Shown: in pieces, positions 9,030 through 16,855 of the stretch
How the letters are laid out: each line of letters opens with the position of its first letter
Numbering within the stretch: the stretch's first letter is position 1
Assembly: GCF_035920365.1 (NCBI RefSeq)
Contig: NZ_CP109150.1
Location: 3,844,001 to 3,908,000 of the forward strand
Reading direction: 5' to 3'
Source of the DNA: Micromonospora sp. NBC_01740
GTDB taxonomy: Bacteria; Actinomycetota; Actinomycetes; Mycobacteriales; Micromonosporaceae
Length of the DNA stretch: 64,000 nucleotides
Position numbers and translations under genes: made by a program
Notes under the pieces: model-generated
Database searches by the model: none
What the model saw: only the letters and a program-made list of their open reading frames with translations
What the model was told of the DNA's origin: nothing

Positions 9030-9791
9030 ATGGCCGGGCAAGCGCTCCTGTCGGCCCGCGGGCTGACCCGTGACTTCCGGGGTTTCCGGGCGGTCGACGG
9101 GGTCGACCTCGACATCGCGGCGGACAGCGTCCACGCGCTCGTCGGCCCGAACGGCGCCGGGAAGACCACCCTGTTCAACCTGCTCACCGGCTTCCTGCGG
9201 CCCAGCGGCGGGCGCATCGAGCTGGCCGGCCGCGACGTGACCGGGCTGCCCCCCGAGCGGGTCGCCCGGCTCGGCGTGGCCCGGTCGTTCCAGATCACCA
9301 GCCTCTTCCCGCAGCTCTCCGCGCGGGAGCACGTCGAGCTGGCGTTGCAGAGCCCGAGCGGGCTGGGCTGGCGGTTCTGGCGCTCGGCGAAGCTGATGCG
9401 CCGCTACACCGACCGGGCCGGCGAGCTGCTCGACATGGTCGGGCTGGCCGAGCTGTCCGAGGCCCCCGCCGAGGCGCTGGCGTACGGGCGCAAGCGGGCG
9501 CTGGAGCTGGCCATCGCCCTCGCCCTGGACCCGAAGGTGCTGCTGCTCGACGAGCCGACCGCCGGGATGGGCCTGGAGGACGTCGACCGCACCGTCGAGC
9601 TGGTCTCGCGGGTCCGGCGGGGCCGGACGGTGGTGCTGGTCGAGCACAACATGAGCGTCGTCGGGCGGCTCGCCGACACCGTCACCGTCCTGCAGGCCGG
9701 CAAGGTCCTCGTCGAGGGCCCGTACGAGCAGGTGCGCGCCGACGAGCGCGTGATCACCGCCTACCTGGGAGCCGCCGATGCTGCGCATTGA
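9030..9791 (+). CDS. livG: Branched-chain amino-acid-type ABC transporter ATP-binding protein (LivG-like)
   Basis: One of two cytoplasmic ATPases energising a HAAT-family importer. Walker A is GPNGAGKTT near residue 36, and Walker B is VLLLDEPTAGM near residue 170. As usual for LivG, the ABC signature is the degenerate AYGRKRALELA rather than LSGGQ. The 253-residue length is normal. ATG 9030 follows GAAGGAG. Its end overlaps livF by 14 bases, so the two subunits are co-translated. The substrate could be branched-chain amino acids, amides or urea; the sequence does not decide. Confidence 0.95.
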   Translation: MAGQALLSARGLTRDFRGFRAVDGVDLDIAADSVHALVGPNGAGKTTLFNLLTGFLRPSGGRIELAGRDVTGLPPERVARLGVARSFQITSLFPQLSAREHVELALQSPSGLGWRFWRSAKLMRRYTDRAGELLDMVGLAELSEAPAEALAYGRKRALELAIALALDPKVLLLDEPTAGMGLEDVDRTVELVSRVRRGRTVVLVEHNMSVVGRLADTVTVLQAGKVLVEGPYEQVRADERVITAYLGAADAAH

Positions 9792-10470
9792 GAACCTGTC
9801 CGCCTGGTACGGCGAGGCGCAGGTGCTGCGGGAGGTCAGCCTGGACGTCGCCGCCGGCGAGGTGGTCACCCTCGTCGGGCGCAACGGCGCCGGCAAGTCC
9901 ACCCTGCTGCGCTGTGTGATGGGCCTGCACGCCGGCCAGCGCGGCCGGATCGAGCTGGACGGGCGGGACGTCGGGAGGCTGCCCGCGTACCGGCGGGCGC
10001 GGCTCGGGCTCGGCTGGGTCCCCGACGACCGGGGCAGCTACGCCACGCTGAGCGTGACGGAGAACCTCACCCTGCCGCCGACCGTCGGGCCCGACCCGTG
10101 GTCGCTGGAGCGCGTGTACGAGGCGTTCCCCGCCCTGCACCAGCGGCGGGACTCGGCCGCCACCATGCTCTCCGGCGGCGAGCAGCAGATGCTCGCGCTG
10201 GCCCGGGTGCTGCGGATGGGCGCCCGGCTGCTGCTCTGCGACGAACCGACCGAGGGACTCTCGCCGCTGCTCGTGCAGCAGGTCGGCGACCTCCTGCGCG
10301 AGGCCAAACGGCACGGGGTGACCGTGCTGCTGGTCGAACAGAACCTGCACTTCGCCACCGGCGTCGCCGACCGGCACTACCTGCTGGCCGAGGGACGCGT
10401 CGTGGAGGCGATGGACAACTCCGAGGTGCGCTCCCGGGAACGGGAGCTGCTGTCGTACCTCGGCATCTGA
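9778..10470 (+). CDS. livF: Branched-chain amino-acid-type ABC transporter ATP-binding protein (LivF-like)
   Basis: The second ATPase of the importer, 230 residues. Walker A is GRNGAGKST, the signature is the canonical LSGGEQQMLALARVL, and Walker B is LLLCDEPTEGLSP. The usual H-loop position (VTVLLVEQNLHFA) carries the LivF-type Gln-Asn. It is translationally coupled to livG and followed after 46 bases by the binding-protein gene. The family assignment is firm. Confidence 0.95.
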   Translation: MLRIENLSAWYGEAQVLREVSLDVAAGEVVTLVGRNGAGKSTLLRCVMGLHAGQRGRIELDGRDVGRLPAYRRARLGLGWVPDDRGSYATLSVTENLTLPPTVGPDPWSLERVYEAFPALHQRRDSAATMLSGGEQQMLALARVLRMGARLLLCDEPTEGLSPLLVQQVGDLLREAKRHGVTVLLVEQNLHFATGVADRHYLLAEGRVVEAMDNSEVRSRERELLSYLGI

Positions 10471-10516
10471 ATTCCGATTCGACGACCCGCGCGGCGCGCG
10501 GGGTGGAGGGATGGGC

Positions 10517-11770
10517 ATGCGTAGGACGGTGGGTGTGGCCGCCGCTTCGGCGGCGGCGATGGTGCTGGTCGCGGGCTGCGGCGGCGGTGGTCCCCAGTCG
10601 GGCGGCGACCAGAAGCTGACCGGGGGCAAGATCGTGCTGGGCGTGCTGAACGACCAGTCCGGCGCGTACTCCGAGCTGTCCGGCAAGAACTCGGTCAAGG
10701 CCGTGGAGATGGCCATCGCCGACTTCAAGGCGAAGCACGGCGACAAGGCGGTGACCGGCGACATCACCGTGGAGACCGCCGACCACCAGAACAAGCCGGA
10801 CATCGCCAACAGCAAGGCCCAGGAGATGTACGACCGCCAGGGCGTCGACCTGATCCTCGACGTGCCCACCTCGTCGGCGGCGCTGCGGGTGGCCGACGTG
10901 GCGAAGGAGAAGAAGAAGCTCTACTTCAACATCGGCGCCGCGACCACCGACCTGACCGGCAAGAGCTGCAACAAGTACACGTTCCACTACGCGTACGACA
11001 CCTACATGCTGGCCAACGGAACGGGCAAGGTCACCACCGAGCAGGTCGGCAAGAACTGGTACATCCTCTACCCGAACTACGCCTTCGGCCAGGACATGGA
11101 GAAGAGCTTCACCACCGCCATCACCGCCGCCGGCGGGCAGGTCGTCGGCAAGGACGGGGCGCCGTTCCCGAACACCAGCGGCGACTTCTCCACCTTCCTG
11201 CTCAAGGCGCCGACGCTCAACCCGAAGCCGCAGGTGCTCGGCACCATGCAGGCCGGCGCGGAGCTGGTCAACGTGGTCAAGCAGTACAACGAGTTCAAGC
11301 TGCGCGACAAGGGCGTCGGGCTGGCGGTCGGCCTGATGTTCATCACCGACATCCACTCGCTCACCCCGGCCGCGCTCGCCGGTACCACCTACACCGACGC
11401 CTGGTACTGGAACTCCGACCAGCAGAACCGCGAGTTCGCCGACCGGTTCCAGAAGGAGACCGGCACCCGGCCGTCCTTCGCGCACGCGGCCAACTACTCC
11501 GCCGCGACGCAGTACCTGGAGGCCGCGCAGGCCGCCGGCACCGACGACGCCGACGCGATCGTCAAGGAGCTGGAGGGCAAGGAGGTCAACGACGTCTTCC
11601 TGCGCAACGGCAAGTTCCGCGCCGAGGACCACCGGGTCATCCACGACGCCTACCTCGCCCAGGTGAAGCCGCAGTCCGAGGTCAGTGAGCCGTGGGACTA
11701 CGTCAAGGTTCTCAAGACCATCCCCGCCGCCGAGGCGTTCCGCGCCCCGTCGGCGGACTGCAAGATGTGA
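10517..11770 (+). CDS. livK: Periplasmic-type substrate-binding lipoprotein of the liv importer
   Basis: An extracytoplasmic solute-binding protein of the type I periplasmic-binding fold, 417 residues from ATG 10517. The lipoprotein signal is clear: MRRTV, a hydrophobic stretch and lipobox LVAGC, with the acylated Cys near residue 20. The mature part starts KIVLGVLNDQSGAYSELSG, the typical LivK ligand-pocket strand. ATG 10511 also exists, but GGAGGG abuts it, whereas ATG 10517 has a six-base spacing, so 10517 is preferred. The gene sits between livF and livH. The ligand is unknown. Confidence 0.93.
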   Translation: MRRTVGVAAASAAAMVLVAGCGGGGPQSGGDQKLTGGKIVLGVLNDQSGAYSELSGKNSVKAVEMAIADFKAKHGDKAVTGDITVETADHQNKPDIANSKAQEMYDRQGVDLILDVPTSSAALRVADVAKEKKKLYFNIGAATTDLTGKSCNKYTFHYAYDTYMLANGTGKVTTEQVGKNWYILYPNYAFGQDMEKSFTTAITAAGGQVVGKDGAPFPNTSGDFSTFLLKAPTLNPKPQVLGTMQAGAELVNVVKQYNEFKLRDKGVGLAVGLMFITDIHSLTPAALAGTTYTDAWYWNSDQQNREFADRFQKETGTRPSFAHAANYSAATQYLEAAQAAGTDDADAIVKELEGKEVNDVFLRNGKFRAEDHRVIHDAYLAQVKPQSEVSEPWDYVKVLKTIPAAEAFRAPSADCKM

Positions 11771-11777
11771 CCAGGGC

Positions 11778-12659
11778 ATGACCAGCTTCCTGCAGAACAC
11801 GTTCAACGGGTTGGTGAGCGGGGCGTTCTACGCCCTGCTCGCCCTCGGGCTCGCGGTCATCTTCGGGATGCTGCGGGTCGTGAACTTCGCCCACGGGGCG
11901 TTCTACATGTTCGGTGCGTTCGGCGCGTACGTCCTGCTCACCGAGGCGGGCGTGCCGTTCTGGGCGGCGTTGGTGATCATGCCGGTGGGGCTGGCCCTGG
12001 TCGGCATGGCCCTGGAACGGGCCTTCATCCACCGGCTCACCCGGCTCGACCCGCTCTACAACTTCCTGCTCACCTTCGGCCTGACGCTCATCCTCCAGGA
12101 CCTGGTGAAGCTCCGCTACGGCGTGCAGTCCAGCCCGTACGAGACCCCGTCCGCGCTGAGCGGGTCGGTCGACTTCGGGCTCTTCGACTTCCCCACCTAC
12201 CGCGTCTTCATCCTCGGCTTCGCGCTCGCCGTCTGCGCCGTCGTCTGGTGGGTGCTCACCCGCACCCGGATCGGCATGGTGGTCCGGGCGTCGACCGAGC
12301 GGCCCGAGCTGACCCGGGCGTTCGGCATCGACGTCGGGCGCTGGGTCACCCCGGTCTTCGGCTTCGGCATCGGCCTCGCCGGGCTGGCCGGGGTGCTGGC
12401 CGCGCCGATGCGGGCCGTGAACCCGCTGATGGGCGCCGACCTGATCATCGTGGTCTTCGCGGTGGTGGTGATCGGCGGGCTGGGCTCGATCTTCGGGTCC
12501 GTCGCCGCCGGCTTCGGCATCGGCCTGGTGCAGGCGTGGGGCGAGGCGTACCTGTCCGACTTCCCGATCGTGTCGCAGACGATCGTCTTCATCGTGATGG
12601 CCGTCGTGCTGCTCTGGCGCCCGGCCGGGCTGTTCGGCCGTGAGGAGGCACCGGCATGA
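11778..12659 (+). CDS. livH: Branched-chain amino-acid-type ABC transporter permease (LivH-like)
   Basis: An integral membrane permease of 293 residues. It opens with NTFNGLVSGAFYALLALGLAVIFGMLRVVNFAHGAFYM, the family hallmark, and has about eight hydrophobic helices. The ATPase-contact loop region RASTERPELTRAFGIDV lies near residue 170. ATG 11778 is seven bases after the livK stop with a CAGGG site before it. The stop overlaps the livM ATG (ATGA), so translation is coupled. Confidence 0.94.
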   Translation: MTSFLQNTFNGLVSGAFYALLALGLAVIFGMLRVVNFAHGAFYMFGAFGAYVLLTEAGVPFWAALVIMPVGLALVGMALERAFIHRLTRLDPLYNFLLTFGLTLILQDLVKLRYGVQSSPYETPSALSGSVDFGLFDFPTYRVFILGFALAVCAVVWWVLTRTRIGMVVRASTERPELTRAFGIDVGRWVTPVFGFGIGLAGLAGVLAAPMRAVNPLMGADLIIVVFAVVVIGGLGSIFGSVAAGFGIGLVQAWGEAYLSDFPIVSQTIVFIVMAVVLLWRPAGLFGREEAPA

Positions 12660-13672
12660 CGAGCACCGTCGACACCGAGACCGACGCCGGTCGCCCGGCG
12701 CCGAAGTCCGGGCTGGTCGCCGTGACCCGGGCCCCCGGCTGGGTCCGGTACGCGCTGCTCGCCGTCGGGCTGCTGGTGGCGTTCTGGCTGCCCAACGGGC
12801 TCTACCCGGCGGTGGCGGTGGACATCCTCTGCTGGGCGTTGTTCGCCGTCGCCGTGGACCTGCTGCTCGGCTTCACCGGGCTGATGTCCTTCGGGCACGC
12901 GGCCTTCTGGGGTGCCTCCGCGTACGTCACCGGGTTGACGGCCATCCACCTCGGCCTGCCGTTCCCGGCGGCCGTGCTGGCCGGGGCGCTCGCGGCGGCC
13001 GTGCTCGCGGTGCCGATCGGCTACCTGGCGGTGAAGCGGACGGGCATCTACTTCGCCATGGTCACCCTGGCGTTCGCGCAGATGGTCTACTACGTCGCCA
13101 ACGAGTGGCGCTCGGTCACCCGCGGCGAGAACGGCCTCCAGGGCGTGCCCCGCGAGCTGTTCGGGCTGGACCTGACCGACGACTACTACTTCTACTACGC
13201 GATCCTGCCGATCGTGCTGCTCGGGCTGGCCGCCGCCTGGCGGATCGTGCACTCGCCCTTCGGGCGGGTGCTGGTCGGCATCCGCGACAACCCGGCCCGC
13301 GCCCGCGCGCTCGGCTACCCCGTGCACCGCTACAAGCTGACCGCGTTCGTGCTGTCGGGCTTCATCGCCGGGCTCGGCGGCGGGCTGTTCGCCGTCGGCC
13401 ACCGCTTCGTCTCCCTCGACGTGCTGCACTGGACCACCTCCGGCAAGGCGGTCATCGTGGTGGTGCTCGGCGGCATCGGCACGCTCTGGGGCGGGGTGCT
13501 CGGCGCGGGCATCCTGGTCCGCCTGGAGGACTGGCTGTCGTTCTCCGGGTTCGAGGCGATCGGCCTGGTCACCGGCGGGATCTTCGTCCTCGTCGTCCTG
13601 GTGTTCCGGCGCGGCATCTGGGGCAGCGCCGCCGCCCTGGCGACGCGCTGGGCGGCATCCCGCCGCCGGTAG
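12656..13672 (+). CDS. livM: Branched-chain amino-acid-type ABC transporter permease (LivM-like)
   Basis: The partner permease, 338 residues. After a cytoplasmic N-terminus of about 35 residues come multiple transmembrane helices with the conserved LLLGFTGLMSFGHAAFWG and the contact loop VGIRDNPARARALGYPVHRYKL. This is the last gene of livGFKHM. A perfect 16-bp palindrome begins 33 bases after its stop and could terminate the operon. Confidence 0.94.
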   Translation: MTSTVDTETDAGRPAPKSGLVAVTRAPGWVRYALLAVGLLVAFWLPNGLYPAVAVDILCWALFAVAVDLLLGFTGLMSFGHAAFWGASAYVTGLTAIHLGLPFPAAVLAGALAAAVLAVPIGYLAVKRTGIYFAMVTLAFAQMVYYVANEWRSVTRGENGLQGVPRELFGLDLTDDYYFYYAILPIVLLGLAAAWRIVHSPFGRVLVGIRDNPARARALGYPVHRYKLTAFVLSGFIAGLGGGLFAVGHRFVSLDVLHWTTSGKAVIVVVLGGIGTLWGGVLGAGILVRLEDWLSFSGFEAIGLVTGGIFVLVVLVFRRGIWGSAAALATRWAASRRR

Positions 13673-13705
13673 TCGCACCCGGGCGCATCCATCCGCGGCC
13701 CTCCC

Positions 13706-13746
13706 GACGTACCCCCGGGTAGTGAACGTCTACCCGGGGGTACGTC
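13706..13746. promoter_or_regulatory. Perfect 16-bp inverted repeat around a possible start codon
   Basis: Left arm GACGTACCCCCGGGTA (13706-13721) and its exact complement (13731-13746) flank the 9-base loop GTGAACGTC. That loop contains the outermost GTG of the next gene. It could be the livM terminator, an operator, or a hairpin over the translation start. Confidence 0.6.
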
Positions 13747-14405
13747 TGGTGCTGACAGATCCCATGCCGGTCGGGGCCGTCGAGACCGCGCGCAAGCAGT
13801 TGTCGCTGGCCGCCGAGGACCTCGACGCCAACCGGGTCGCCGCGCTCGTCGTCGAGGTGGCCGACGAGTGGGGCGCGGCGGCGCTGTGGGAACAGGTCTG
13901 CGTGCCGATGCTGGCCGCGCTGCCCGGGCACACCGCCATCGAGGTCGCCGTCGAGCACGCCCTCGCCGAGGGCCTCCGCGTCGGCCTGGACGTGTTCCGG
14001 CGCGTACCGGGCCGCCCGCTGCCCACCGGCGGCGTGCTGCTGGCCGGCGCGGAGCAGGAGACGCACTGCCTCGGCCTGCACGCGCTGGCCGCCGCGCTGC
14101 GCGAGCGGTCCCGGGGCAGCCTGCTGCTCGGGCCGGCGCTGCCGTGGACGGCGCTCGCCAGCGCCGCCCGTCGGGTCCGCCCGCGCATCGTCGTGGTCTG
14201 GGCGCAGACGCCGGTCACCGGGCGCGCGTACCGCCTGGTGCGCTTCGCCCGCGACTTCCCGGCGATCCGGGTGTACGGCGCCGGCCCGGGCTGGATCGAG
14301 CCGCTCGGCGCACCGGCGACCCGACTGTCCACGCTGCCCGCCGCCGTCACCGCCTGCGCCGCGCCGCCGTCCCCGCCTGTGCCGCGCCGCTCCTGCCTGC
14401 CCTGA
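13722..14405 (+). CDS. Stand-alone cobalamin-binding-like domain protein (MerR-type regulator C-terminal module)
   Basis: The product (227 residues from GTG 13722) resembles the cobalamin-binding C-terminal half of MerR/CarH-type light- or B12-responsive regulators. A four-helix part (RVAALVVEVADEWGAAALWEQVCVPML) is followed by a Rossmann-like part (GGVLLAGAEQETHCLGLHALAAAL, then IVVVWAQTPV). ETHCLG near residue 113 resembles the DxHxxG cobalamin-ligand motif. No DNA-binding domain is encoded upstream in frame, so this is either a stand-alone module or a decayed regulator. GTG 13749 and ATG 13764 are alternative starts that would place the palindrome in the 5' leader. Function unproven. Confidence 0.65.
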   Translation: MNVYPGVRLVLTDPMPVGAVETARKQLSLAAEDLDANRVAALVVEVADEWGAAALWEQVCVPMLAALPGHTAIEVAVEHALAEGLRVGLDVFRRVPGRPLPTGGVLLAGAEQETHCLGLHALAAALRERSRGSLLLGPALPWTALASAARRVRPRIVVVWAQTPVTGRAYRLVRFARDFPAIRVYGAGPGWIEPLGAPATRLSTLPAAVTACAAPPSPPVPRRSCLP

Positions 14406-14725
14406 CGGAAACGTGGGGTCGACACCACGTCCCCGCCAGCGGGCCAGGCACCGTGTTCCTGGTGCTCGTGCTCGACCTTCGGACGGCGTCAGTGGCTGGG
14501 CACCACGTACTCGACCTCAACCAGATCTACGGGCTGAGCCAGCCACAGACTCCGCCCACCTGACGAACGGTAGGAGCGTCCGCTCTGGCTTCCCACCAGT
14601 CCGCCCGCGGCTTACGGCCGCCGTCCGCCGTCCGCCGTCCGCCTAACGCCTAGCGTGCGTTTCATAAGCGGGTTCAGGGCCACTCGTTGATCGCGGTGCC
14701 TGGGCGCACTACCTACGCTGGGCAC
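14406..14725. other. 320-base gap with small hairpin and 7-mer repeats
   Basis: No convincing gene. It holds a small hairpin (ACGTGG/CCACGT, 14411-14430) that may end the preceding gene. Three and a half tandem CCGCCGT heptamers lie at 14618-14643, and a TACGCT box at 14714-14719 may be the -10 of the ankyrin gene. Confidence 0.5.
14714..14719 (+). promoter_or_regulatory. Putative -10 box of a leaderless promoter
   Basis: TACGCT ends six bases before GTG 14726, so transcription would start at or next to the start codon. No good -35 is visible. Confidence 0.35.
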
Positions 14726-15166
14726 GTGAACCTGCGACAGCGGAAGAAGCGCACGAAGCGACTGATGGAGGCAGTGCGACGCGAAGACGCCGCAGCCGTG
14801 AGCGCTCTCCTTCGCGCCGGTGCGGACCCCAACGTTCCCGACCGTGACCGCACCACTCCGCTGTATCAGGCATCCGTCAACGGCTCGGCTGAACTCGTGC
14901 GGGTACTCCTGGCAGCCGGCGCGGTACCCGACACCGAGAGCGGAGGTGACATGGAGGGAACGCCCCTATGCGCTGCCGCGGCCTGGGGATACAACACCGT
15001 CGTACACCTACTTCTCATCCACGGTGCAGACCCGAATCTGCGCGAAGGCCAAGGAACCGGCTACTCACCACTGGATTGGGCGCTACGCGGCGATCATTCA
15101 CAGGCGGCCGGCCTACTCCTGGCCGCTGGCGCGAAGCGCGCTGCTCATACCGACGCTGACATCTGA
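14726..15166 (+). CDS. Ankyrin-repeat protein
   Basis: A 146-residue cytoplasmic protein made of about three ankyrin repeats after a basic N-terminus (RQRKKRTKR). Repeat cores are visible as DAAAVSALLRAGADPNVPDR, TPLYQASVNGSAELVRVLL and TPLCAAAAWGYNTVVHLLL, ending with a partial fourth. Ankyrin repeats bind proteins; the partner is unknown. Codon use is unlike the neighbours: CGA, GCA, GAA, CTT, GTT and TAT are common, which suggests acquisition from elsewhere. GTG 14726 is chosen because of the -10-like box just upstream; TTG 14687 and ATG 14765 are alternatives. It converges on the secreted protein gene at 15273. Confidence 0.82.
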   Translation: MNLRQRKKRTKRLMEAVRREDAAAVSALLRAGADPNVPDRDRTTPLYQASVNGSAELVRVLLAAGAVPDTESGGDMEGTPLCAAAAWGYNTVVHLLLIHGADPNLREGQGTGYSPLDWALRGDHSQAAGLLLAAGAKRAAHTDADI

Positions 15167-15209
15167 AACACGACCTGGCCCTTTCGCCGATGGCCGGCGG
15201 TGGACGTGC

Positions 15210-15246
15210 CGCTGGCCGGCACCCCGTGTTCGGGTGCCGGCCAGCG
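15210..15246. terminator. Bidirectional hairpin terminator
   Basis: Perfect 15-base arms (CGCTGGCCGGCACCC at 15210-15224 and its complement at 15232-15246) with a 7-base loop, between two converging genes. Confidence 0.8.
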
Positions 15247-15272
15247 ATCCCCCTTGTGGTGGAAAGTCTGTG

Positions 15273-15866
15273 TCAGCTGTTCCAGTGCTCGGCCACCAGG
15301 TCGGCGGCCTGCTGCTCCCACTGGGCGTAGTGGTCCGGGTACGCCGACACCTGCACCGTCTGCGCGGCCTTCGTCAACGGCATGTCCTGCCACCCGTCGA
15401 CCTGCTTCAGACCCTTCAGGAACGCCATGGTCGAGTACTCGGGGTCGGTGATCTGCTCGATCGTGCCCCACCCGCTGGACGGGCGCTGCTGGAACAGGCC
15501 CTGCGAGTCGTGGTCGTTGCGGTCACCGAGGTGACCCAGGTTCTCCAGCTTCGACTCCTGCAGTGCGGTGGCGATGGAGACCACGGCGGCGCGCTCGTCC
15601 ATGCCGGCCTTCTTCGTCGCGGCGATGATGGCCTTGACGTTGGCGACCTGCTCGTCGGACAGGTCGATACGCGACTGGGCGCCCTGCACGCCGTGCGGGA
15701 TCAGCTTGGCCTTGTCGACCGACGGCTTGTCGGCCTGCACGGCAACTGCCACCGGCGTCGACTCCACCGACGGGGCCGCATGCGCGGTCGCGGGACCGGC
15801 GAACACGCCACCGGCGAACGCGAGACCAGCGATACCGAGAACGCTCTTACGAATGATCGTGTTCAT
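15273..15866 (-). CDS. Secreted lytic-transglycosylase-like (SLT-fold) protein
   Basis: A 197-residue exported protein. It begins MNTIIRKSVLGIAGLAFAGG and ends its signal peptide at a probable ATAHAAP site near residue 30. The mature C-terminal domain reads IATALQESKLENLGHLGDR and then DSQGLFQQRPSSGWGT. This is the pattern of SLT/goose-lysozyme-fold domains, with the Glu of ALQES as candidate catalytic acid and GLFQQRPS matching GLMQ-type motifs. It could cleave peptidoglycan, but activity is not shown. ATG 15866 has GGAG eight bases upstream. Upstream lie a leader hairpin and two tandem direct repeats. Confidence 0.78.
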   Translation of the reverse strand: MNTIIRKSVLGIAGLAFAGGVFAGPATAHAAPSVESTPVAVAVQADKPSVDKAKLIPHGVQGAQSRIDLSDEQVANVKAIIAATKKAGMDERAAVVSIATALQESKLENLGHLGDRNDHDSQGLFQQRPSSGWGTIEQITDPEYSTMAFLKGLKQVDGWQDMPLTKAAQTVQVSAYPDHYAQWEQQAADLVAEHWNS

Positions 15867-15879
15867 CAGAAACGCTCCA

Positions 15880-15904
15880 TTCGGGGGTTGGCACCCACAC
15901 CGAA
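15880..15904 (-). promoter_or_regulatory. 5' leader hairpin of the secreted protein gene
   Basis: TTCGG-GGGT and ACCC-ACA-CCGAA can pair around a TGGC loop, directly before the ribosome binding site. This may be a leader structure; I could not match it to a known riboswitch. Confidence 0.35.
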
Positions 15905-15941
15905 GGGGGATCGGCTTCACGCGGGTGCAAGCACCGTCGGC

Positions 15942-15981
15942 GCTCATACGAACTCAAGGAGGCTCATGCGAACTCAAGGGG
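15942..15981. repeat. Two tandem 20-bp direct repeats
   Basis: Copies at 15942-15961 and 15962-15981 differ at two positions. The core CATRCGAACTCAAG recurs at 38150 upstream of another secreted-protein gene. They lie 76-115 bases upstream of the start at 15866. Confidence 0.6.
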
Positions 15982-16438
15982 GCTCCGGCGAAACCTGGAG
16001 GGAATCTCCGACGATCAAGCCAGAGGAAAGACCAGAGAAAAGATCAGATCGGCCGTACCAGCCGGCTGTCCAACCCGTGCGGGCCGAAGAGCGGGGCCGG
16101 GCTGTCGTGCGGGGCGGGGGACGCGCCCTCACGTCGGCCGGACCATGTGTAACCACCGCCGGCCCGCCATCATTCCGGGGGCCCCGGGCCCGCCAACCCA
16201 TCGGGGCGGCGTGACCTCGGCGGCGTGGCCTTACTCGGTCGTACGCGGGGTGTAACGACCCCACCCCGGCCACGATTCCGCCCCCACGATGCCCCCGGTC
16301 ACACCCACGAACCGCACACCCGGCACCATCACGCCACCCACCGACGACCCACCCGCCCAAGCCGCACCGGACAGCACAAACGAACCCGGACACCGGTTCA
16401 CAAACGGTTCCACGGGTCCACGGGTCACCCGGTCCGCT

Positions 16439-16493
16439 GGAGATCTTGGTAGAAGACACCCCCCTGGAGGGGCAGTTTCTCGCCAAGATCTCC
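16439..16493. repeat. Two-tier palindromic intergenic element
   Basis: Outer arms GGAGATCTTGG (16439-16449) and CCAAGATCTCC (16483-16493) enclose a short AGAA/TTTCT pairing and an inner CCCC/GGGG stem. From general familiarity I believe similar AAGATCT-type palindromes recur between genes in Streptomyces and Micromonospora, but I cannot verify this here. Confidence 0.65.
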
Positions 16494-16533
16494 GGGAGGA
16501 GCCGGACGGACGGACGCGAGATTAGGCACCGAC

Positions 16534-16609
16534 GGGGGTGTGGCCCGCCGTGCCCGGCGCAGGGATCAAGCCTGACCGCCCGGAGCCGGGCACGGCGGGC
16601 AACACCCCC
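16534..16609. repeat. 25-bp inverted repeat with 26-base loop
   Basis: Arms 16534-16558 and 16585-16609 pair at 24 of 25 positions (core CCCGCCGTGCCCGGC). This is long enough to form a stable RNA or cruciform, and there is no gene inside. Confidence 0.65.
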
Positions 16610-16755
16610 ACCACGACGCACCGCCACGCCCGTAACGACCCAAGGCCCCAACCCGCCCAAGGCGCCACCCATCCCAAGGCCCCCGCCCTCAACCCACCCC
16701 CGAGCGCCGAAGCAGCACCCGGAAAGAGGACACGAGTGACCGCCGCCACATAAGA

Positions 16756-16774
16756 TACGAACCGGTTCCGTATC
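16756..16774. promoter_or_regulatory. TetR-type operator, copy 1
   Basis: TACGA-N7-CCGTATC with an AACCGGTT palindromic core, about 80 bases before the MFS start. Confidence 0.55.
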
Positions 16775-16807
16775 GATAATCGCCCGCCTACGCTGACACC
16801 GCCGAAT

Positions 16808-16826
16808 TACGAGTCTGGCCCGTATC
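16808..16826. promoter_or_regulatory. TetR-type operator, copy 2
   Basis: TACGA-N7-CCGTATC again, 52 bases after copy 1 and 30 bases before the MFS start. The regulator is probably the TetR gene at 18436. Confidence 0.5.
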
Positions 16827-16855
16827 GAAACGGGGTCCGGGGGGAGAACGCGAAG

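Larger units (their letters stand above)
15867..16855. other. About 1 kb non-coding strip
   Basis: I find no gene with convincing start, codon pattern or family match here; the open frames are proline/threonine-rich artefacts of high GC. The strip holds the leader of the secreted gene, two direct repeats (15942-15981), two large palindromes (16439-16609) and the operator region of the MFS gene. I see nothing recognisable between 15982 and 16438. Confidence 0.55.

Noticed and set aside
13722..14405. Calling this gene a complete MerR regulator
   Set aside because: No helix-turn-helix is encoded in frame upstream; the 49 bases between livM and the GTG cannot hold one.
15867..16100. Possible c-di-AMP (ydaO-type) riboswitch before the secreted SLT-like gene
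   Set aside because: The gene type fits, but I could not find the conserved GGGGA-ACC and GUGAAUCC-like blocks in the right order. Only a simple hairpin next to the ribosome binding site is supported.
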